64,000 nucleotides of DNA from JANXLS01 sp035308565 (GTDB taxonomy: Bacteria > Planctomycetota > SZUA-567 > H5-PLA8). Shown here in pieces: positions 59,932 through 64,000 of this stretch. Location: the NCBI GenBank assembly GCA_035308565.1, contig DATGGK010000105.1, forward strand, positions 1 through 64,000, written 5' to 3'. Numbering within the stretch: position 1 is the first letter of the stretch; every line of letters begins with the position of its first letter. The position numbers and the translations under genes are program-made. Under the pieces are notes generated by a model. That model saw only the letters and a list, made by a program, of their open reading frames with translations, did no database searches and was not told the DNA's origin.

Positions 59932-61464
59932 TCACAGTTTCTTGCACACTTCCAGCACGCCGGGAATGTCGTGTACTTTGGCCTCCGCATGAATCGGGAT
60001 GCCGCATTCCGTCATGGCTTTGCTGGTGATCGGGCCGATGGAGATGAATTTGATGCGCGCGGCGGCGATGATTTTGGCGAGGCGCGCGGGGCCGAGAATT
60101 TGCGCGAAATTGCGCGCGGTGGATGCGGACGTGAACGTTACGGCGTCGATAAGTCCTGAGTCGATCGTGGCGAGCGCGTCTTCCTGGCCTTCGGTTTCGA
60201 GGACGGTTCTATAGGCTTCGGCATCGGTGACTTCGCCGCCAAGCTTTTTCAATTCCGTGGAAAGTTCGCTGCGCGCAATATCGGCGCGCGCAAGCAGAAA
60301 GCGCTTGCCTGAAATTTCGCCAACTTTTTTCAGCGCTTCGACAATCGATTCGGCAACGTATTCCGGTGGAATCAGATCGGCGCTGACGCCTTTTTCGCTC
60401 AAACGCCGCGCGGTCGCTGATCCGATTGCAGCAGCTTTGGCTTTGAAACTGCGCGCGTCGAAACCTTGCTTGTTGAATTCCGCGAAGAGCGCGTCCACGC
60501 CGTTGACGCTGGTGAGCACGACCCAATCGAAAGCGCCGCTCGCAAGCTTTGTCACAGCATCGGCGAGCGCGCTGCTTTCGGATGGCGCGATGCGGATCGT
60601 GGGAAATTCGTAGACGGTGCAGCCCAACTCGCGCAAGCCGTCAGCCAGATCGCTGGCTTGCGCGCGGGCGCGCGTGACGACGATGCGCTTGCCGAAGAGC
60701 GGCGCGCGCTCGAAGAAATTCAGCTTGTCGCGCAGGCTGACGACGCCGCCGACGATGGTCAGCGCGGGGGCTTGAATGCCGCTGTCGCGCACGAGCCGCT
60801 CGATATTCTCGAGCGTGCCGGCGACGGTGCGCTGGCGGCGCGTCGTGCCCCATTGGATCACGGCGGCGGGCGTTGTGGGCGGAATGTGTTTCGACAATTC
60901 CGACGCGATGCGGCCAAGGTTTTTGATGCCCATGTAAAAACAGAGCGTGCCCACTTTCGAGAGCGCCGCCCAGTCCAGCGCGCTTTCCGGTTTCGTCGGG
61001 TCTTCGTGGCCGGTGACGAAGGCGACGGCGCTGGCGTGCTCGCGGTGCGTGACGGGGATTCCGGCGTAGGCGGGCGCGGCGATGCCGGCGGTGACGCCGG
61101 GAATGACTTCGACGTTCGCGCCATTTTCGATCAGGTACAGCGCCTCTTCGGCGCCGCGGCCGAAAAGATATGGGTCGCCGCCTTTGAAGCGCAGCACGCT
61201 TTTTCCGGCGCGTGCTTTTTCGAGCAGGATTTTATTGATGTCCGGTTGTTCGACGGCGTGTTGCGCGCCGCGTTTGCCGACGTAGATTTTCTCCGCGAGC
61301 GGATTGGCGCCGGCCATAATTTCAGGCGACACGAGCGCGTCGTACACAATGCAATCGCAGGCGCGCAGCAGTTCGCGCGCGCGGACGGTGAGCAGGCCGG
61401 GATCGCCGGGGCCGGAGCCGGCGAGGTAGACGGTTGATTTCCTGGCTTTTGATATGTCGGACAA
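59932..61464 (-). CDS. cobA-hemD: fused uroporphyrinogen-III C-methyltransferase / uroporphyrinogen-III synthase
   Basis: 510 residues. The first about 250 residues are SUMT: TVYLAGSGPGDPGLLTVRARELL, KGGDPYLFGRGAEE and EVIPGVTAGIAAPAYAGIPVTHR. The remainder, from GKRIVVTRARAQASDLADGLREL to TFTSASTARNF, is HemD. Together they close the tetrapyrrole ring and start the route to siroheme or cobalamin. TTG start at 61464 with AAAGG 9 bases upstream. Such fusions occur in several phyla. Confidence 0.95.
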   Translation of the reverse strand: MSDISKARKSTVYLAGSGPGDPGLLTVRARELLRACDCIVYDALVSPEIMAGANPLAEKIYVGKRGAQHAVEQPDINKILLEKARAGKSVLRFKGGDPYLFGRGAEEALYLIENGANVEVIPGVTAGIAAPAYAGIPVTHREHASAVAFVTGHEDPTKPESALDWAALSKVGTLCFYMGIKNLGRIASELSKHIPPTTPAAVIQWGTTRRQRTVAGTLENIERLVRDSGIQAPALTIVGGVVSLRDKLNFFERAPLFGKRIVVTRARAQASDLADGLRELGCTVYEFPTIRIAPSESSALADAVTKLASGAFDWVVLTSVNGVDALFAEFNKQGFDARSFKAKAAAIGSATARRLSEKGVSADLIPPEYVAESIVEALKKVGEISGKRFLLARADIARSELSTELKKLGGEVTDAEAYRTVLETEGQEDALATIDSGLIDAVTFTSASTARNFAQILGPARLAKIIAAARIKFISIGPITSKAMTECGIPIHAEAKVHDIPGVLEVCKKL

Positions 61465-61493
61465 TTCGAAATGCCTTTCTCGATTCGAAAGGC

Positions 61494-61535
61494 CAATTTG
61501 TCATTTGGCATTTGTCATTTGTGATTTGTCATTTC
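61494..61535. repeat. heptamer tandem repeat (TCATTTG type), 6 copies
   Basis: CAATTTG, TCATTTG, GCATTTG, TCATTTG, TGATTTG, TCATTTC in 7-bp period between the CobA-HemD and TIM-barrel genes. Confidence 0.9.
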
Positions 61536-61555
61536 AATTCGGTTGCGCAGTAAAA

Positions 61556-61590
61556 TGACAAATGCCAAATGACAACTGTCAATTGACAAA
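61556..61590. repeat. heptamer tandem repeat (TGACAAA type), 5 copies
   Basis: TGACAAA, TGCCAAA, TGACAAC, TGTCAAT, TGACAAA: the complement of the array at 61494, so the two face each other across a 20-bp spacer. Confidence 0.9.
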
Positions 61591-61608
61591 TGGGCTGTTC
61601 CGGGCCGT

Positions 61609-62427
61609 TCACGCGTCGATCTCTTTCAAAATTCCCTTCAGCGCAGCGACAGCCGTTTTGAAAAGCGCCGGGCCGGTGAAGCCCTTAAACGTGCCGCTTT
61701 CGCTCAAGTGCGGTTCGAACGAGAGGTATCCTTTCCATCCGCTGTGAAACGCGTCGCGCAGGATTTCGCGAATTTTTCCGTCGCCCTGTCCGGCGGGGAC
61801 TTCGCGCTTGTCGGATTTGCGGCAATCTTTCACGTGAAAATCGAGCACGTACGGTTTGAGCTTGCTCCACGCTTTGAGCGGGTCGTCGTCGCTTTGGAGG
61901 AAATTGGAGAAATCGAACGCGGCGCGCACGTGCGGCGAATTAATGTGGTTCAAAATTTCCAACTGGCGGTCCGCGGTGTCGCCGTATAGGTCTTTTTCGT
62001 TTTCGAAGAGCAGATTGATGTCGAGCTTCTTGGCTTCGTCGGCCAGCGCCTTTACGCGCGAAAGAACCTCGGTGCGATATTTTGCCGGGTCTTCACCTTT
62101 GGGCATGAAGAACGAGAAGACGCGCACGGCGCGCGTTTCGAATGCGCGCGCGAGTTCGGAGGCGCGCTTCAGACGTTTGAGTTCCGGTTCGAACGGTTCA
62201 GTGATTTGAATTTTGCCAACGGGCGAACCGATGCAGGAGAAATGCACGCCGCGGTTGTTGAACTGCTGCTTCATGAGTTTGACCTGGAAATCTTCAAACT
62301 CCATCACGTTCTTCCCGTTCGCGCCGCGCATGGCGCAATACTGGATGCCGTTATCGAGCAGGTGGTCGATCTGCACCTGGATGTCGCTGGAGATTTCGTC
62401 CGCAAAAGCGGAAAGGCGGTAGGGCAT
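61609..62427 (-). CDS. sugar phosphate isomerase/epimerase (AP endonuclease-2 TIM barrel)
   Basis: 272 residues. YRLSAFADEISSDIQVQIDHLLDNGIQYCAMRG opens the barrel, and conserved acids follow: LLFENEKDLYGDT, VRAAFDFSNFLQ, VLDFHVKDC and YLSFEPHL, the metal-binding set of the xylose-isomerase-like family. The physiological sugar is not known. ATG 62427 follows GGAGC by about 8 bases. Confidence 0.85.
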   Translation of the reverse strand: MPYRLSAFADEISSDIQVQIDHLLDNGIQYCAMRGANGKNVMEFEDFQVKLMKQQFNNRGVHFSCIGSPVGKIQITEPFEPELKRLKRASELARAFETRAVRVFSFFMPKGEDPAKYRTEVLSRVKALADEAKKLDINLLFENEKDLYGDTADRQLEILNHINSPHVRAAFDFSNFLQSDDDPLKAWSKLKPYVLDFHVKDCRKSDKREVPAGQGDGKIREILRDAFHSGWKGYLSFEPHLSESGTFKGFTGPALFKTAVAALKGILKEIDA

Positions 62428-62506
62428 AATCGGTGCTCCGTAACGTTGAGTTGTTGCGGCGCATTTTATAGCATCGCGAGCGAACGGAAAGGTCAGGTAG
62501 AAAGAA

Positions 62507-62534
62507 ATAGGCCCTATGTGGCCTATAGGGCCAA
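62507..62534. repeat. palindrome GGCCCTATGTGGCCTATAGG (family J)
   Basis: GGCCCTA / TAGGGCC stem with an internal loop upstream of the TIM-barrel gene. Only one copy is in the window. Confidence 0.55.
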
Positions 62535-62606
62535 TAGCAAAGGACGAGTGCTTTACGAACTCGGGACACGCTCTGGAAAAAGTTCAAGAGCATGTTCGCA
62601 AGCGCA

Positions 62607-62680
62607 GCCACCCCTCACCCCCGTCCCCTCTCCCCCAAGGGGAGAGGGGAGAACTACGGCACTTCGCTTCGCGAAGTTTT
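62607..62680. repeat. dispersed double-hairpin repeat, family B
   Basis: CCCCTCTCCCCCAAGGGGAG hairpin followed by CTTCGCTTCGCGAAG, between the TIM-barrel and WD40 genes. Third copy in the window. Confidence 0.85.
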
Positions 62681-62691
62681 GAAACGGCTTC

Positions 62692-64000
62692 TTATTCCTT
62701 CGGCTTTTCTTTTTTGATAAAAATCGATTTTCGCGGCAACGATACTTTCTGCGTAGGGCGCTTGAAGGCGCCGGACGACGCCTGCATGACACCGGAGATT
62801 TTCACCGCTTGGCCAGTCAAGGCACTTAGCGGGTCGGTGGAGAGCAGTTCCCATTCGAGATCCCAGACGCGCAGGTATTTGTCTTCGGACCCGGTCAGCA
62901 GATGGCAGTTGTCAGAACTTAGCGCGAGGCACGAAATGCCTTTCGTGTGCGGACAGATCGAATGCAGCAGTTTCCCGCTTGCGGCCTCCCAGATTTTCAC
63001 CATCGAATTGAGGCCTTCCATTCCGCCGCTGAAGACGAAGCGATTATCGACGCTCATGGCGAGGCTGTGAAAACGCGATTGGCCGTCGCGCGCGATCCAG
63101 AGGTTCTGACCGTTTTCGAGATTCCATAGGCGCAGCGTTTTGTCTTCACCGGCACTCAGGAATTGCGGGCGGTCGAGCAGAACCGCCAGGTCCAGAATCG
63201 CGCCCGAATGGCCGTCGAACGTGCGCGTGCATTTGCCTGTGACCGTGGACCACAGCCGCACCGATCCGTCTCGCCCGCCTGTGACGACTCCGCGGCTGTC
63301 GGGCAGATAGCGAACGGCCACGAACGGCTCGTCGCTGCCGTCGTCGGGCGCGAGCGTCTTGATGCAGCGGCCTGATGCGATGTCCCAGAGCTTGATGCTG
63401 CAATCGGAACTGACGGTCGCCGCGACACGTCCGTCGCGCGAGATTGAAAGCGCGTTCACTTCGCCGCGATGGCCTTGCAGCGTCTGTCGGAGCTGGCCTT
63501 TCACGGCGTCCCATAAACCGACGGTGAAATCCGAGCTGGCGGAAACAATCGACGCCGAATCGGGCGTGATCGCGATGGCTTCGACGGCTTGCTTGTGTCC
63601 TTCGAGCGCGCGCACAAATGTGCCGGTCGAAAGGTCCCAGGTGTCGAGGGCCTTGTCGTTGCGTCCGGCGGAAATTGCGCGCTGGCCATTTGCAGCAAAA
63701 ACTACGGCGCGGAAACCGTGCGGGTGGCGGCCTTCGATTTCGTTGCGCAGATACGCAGCCGCAATGCTTTTCAGAGGGAGCTTCGCGCAAAGCTGCGCAT
63801 TCAGCGCCAGCGCACGCGGATCGCGCTCGTAGCCTTCGACTTTGCGCGCTTTCTTCAGCCAGGCGTAGGACGCGGCGTACTGCGCGTTTTCGTATGAGGA
63901 AAGCGCATTTTGCAGCGCTGTCTTGAATTGCCGGCTGGAACTTTGCGACTTGTCCTGGCTTTCCACGCGGCAGACGACGAGGTTTCCCGCGTACGGATCG
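62692..64000 (-). CDS. WD40-repeat protein (partial, runs off right edge)
   Basis: At least 436 residues. The frame stays open to the right edge (codons reading DPYAGNLVVCRVES enter from outside), so a GTG at 63966 need not be the start. An N-terminal helical, TPR-like segment (ALSSYENAQYAASYAWLKKARK) is followed by about seven WD40 blades (AISAGRNDKALDTWDL, IVSASSDFTVGLWDA, VTGGRDGSVRLWS, FLSAGEDKTLRLWNL, LLTGSEDKYLRVWDL). A basic KRPTQKVSLPRKS tail ends the protein. It is probably a scaffold; any N-terminal enzyme or kinase domain is outside the window. Confidence 0.85.
   Translation of the reverse strand, partial: DPYAGNLVVCRVESQDKSQSSSRQFKTALQNALSSYENAQYAASYAWLKKARKVEGYERDPRALALNAQLCAKLPLKSIAAAYLRNEIEGRHPHGFRAVVFAANGQRAISAGRNDKALDTWDLSTGTFVRALEGHKQAVEAIAITPDSASIVSASSDFTVGLWDAVKGQLRQTLQGHRGEVNALSISRDGRVAATVSSDCSIKLWDIASGRCIKTLAPDDGSDEPFVAVRYLPDSRGVVTGGRDGSVRLWSTVTGKCTRTFDGHSGAILDLAVLLDRPQFLSAGEDKTLRLWNLENGQNLWIARDGQSRFHSLAMSVDNRFVFSGGMEGLNSMVKIWEAASGKLLHSICPHTKGISCLALSSDNCHLLTGSEDKYLRVWDLEWELLSTDPLSALTGQAVKISGVMQASSGAFKRPTQKVSLPRKSIFIKKEKPKE

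Overview
The window reads as chromosome of a GC-rich bacterium of the PVC group, most probably a planctomycete or close relative. The best evidence is the 1169-residue gene at 32242-35751, which joins a membrane-bound-dehydrogenase-type propeller, HEAT-like repeats and a C-terminal CxxCH heme domain, an architecture typical of Planctomycetota and Verrucomicrobiota. Supporting evidence is a GyrA carrying a DPDPP active-site variant, an HpnB-type glycosyltransferase, a PPi-type phosphofructokinase, and Uma2/DUF4058/PIN accessory genes. Species cannot be named from this sequence alone. Both window edges cut genes: a type IV prepilin at the left and a WD40 protein at the right.

Layout. 1-6.8 kb: start of a type IV prepilin, a TMTC-like membrane/TPR protein, a MerR regulator followed by a VIT-vWA protein, and an enoyl-CoA hydratase. 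6.3-12.7 kb: a conserved hypothetical, a 2OG-Fe(II) oxygenase, then acetate kinase and phosphoketolase separated by a small membrane-protein gene split by an amber stop, and a HAD hydrolase. 12.7-31.0 kb: an exopolysaccharide or capsule locus. A flippase is divergent from a long + strand gene train behind a consensus-like promoter (14208-14236). The train holds three SAM methyltransferases, an FkbM methyltransferase, four glycosyltransferases, a Wzy-like polymerase, an AsnB amidotransferase, a NodU/CmcH carbamoyltransferase, an NDP-sugar epimerase, a DCC thiol-redox protein and a UDP-sugar dehydrogenase. 31-40.6 kb: a membrane-anchored secretin-like protein, an intrinsic terminator, the heme/HEAT dehydrogenase, a B-box-like zinc membrane protein with six tandem 9-residue repeats, SelB and LexA. 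40.9-43.8 kb: UbiD, Uma2 nuclease, UbiE. 44-64 kb, mostly minus strand: glycoside hydrolase, PyrD, PPi-type PFK (+), DUF4058, CstA, aldo/keto reductase, a PIN toxin-antitoxin pair, GyrA, HpnB, an RNase HII-like protein (+), a CobA-HemD fusion, a TIM-barrel isomerase and WD40 repeats.

How the genes fit together. Xfp and AckA form a phosphoketolase route making ATP and acetate, and the PFK has the residues of a PPi-dependent enzyme, so central carbon metabolism looks energy-saving. The polysaccharide genes supply most Wzx/Wzy steps plus amide, carbamoyl and methyl decoration, but no priming transferase or Wza/Wzc exporter is in view. UbiD and UbiE suit quinone biosynthesis.

The most unusual property is the repeat load. 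At least nine families of short palindromic intergenic elements are present, and copies of three of them also lie in frame inside coding sequences (SelB, the TMTC-like protein, the secretin-like protein). There are also eight arrays of 7-bp tandem repeats with four different unit types, resembling the short tandemly repeated repetitive sequences known from filamentous cyanobacteria.
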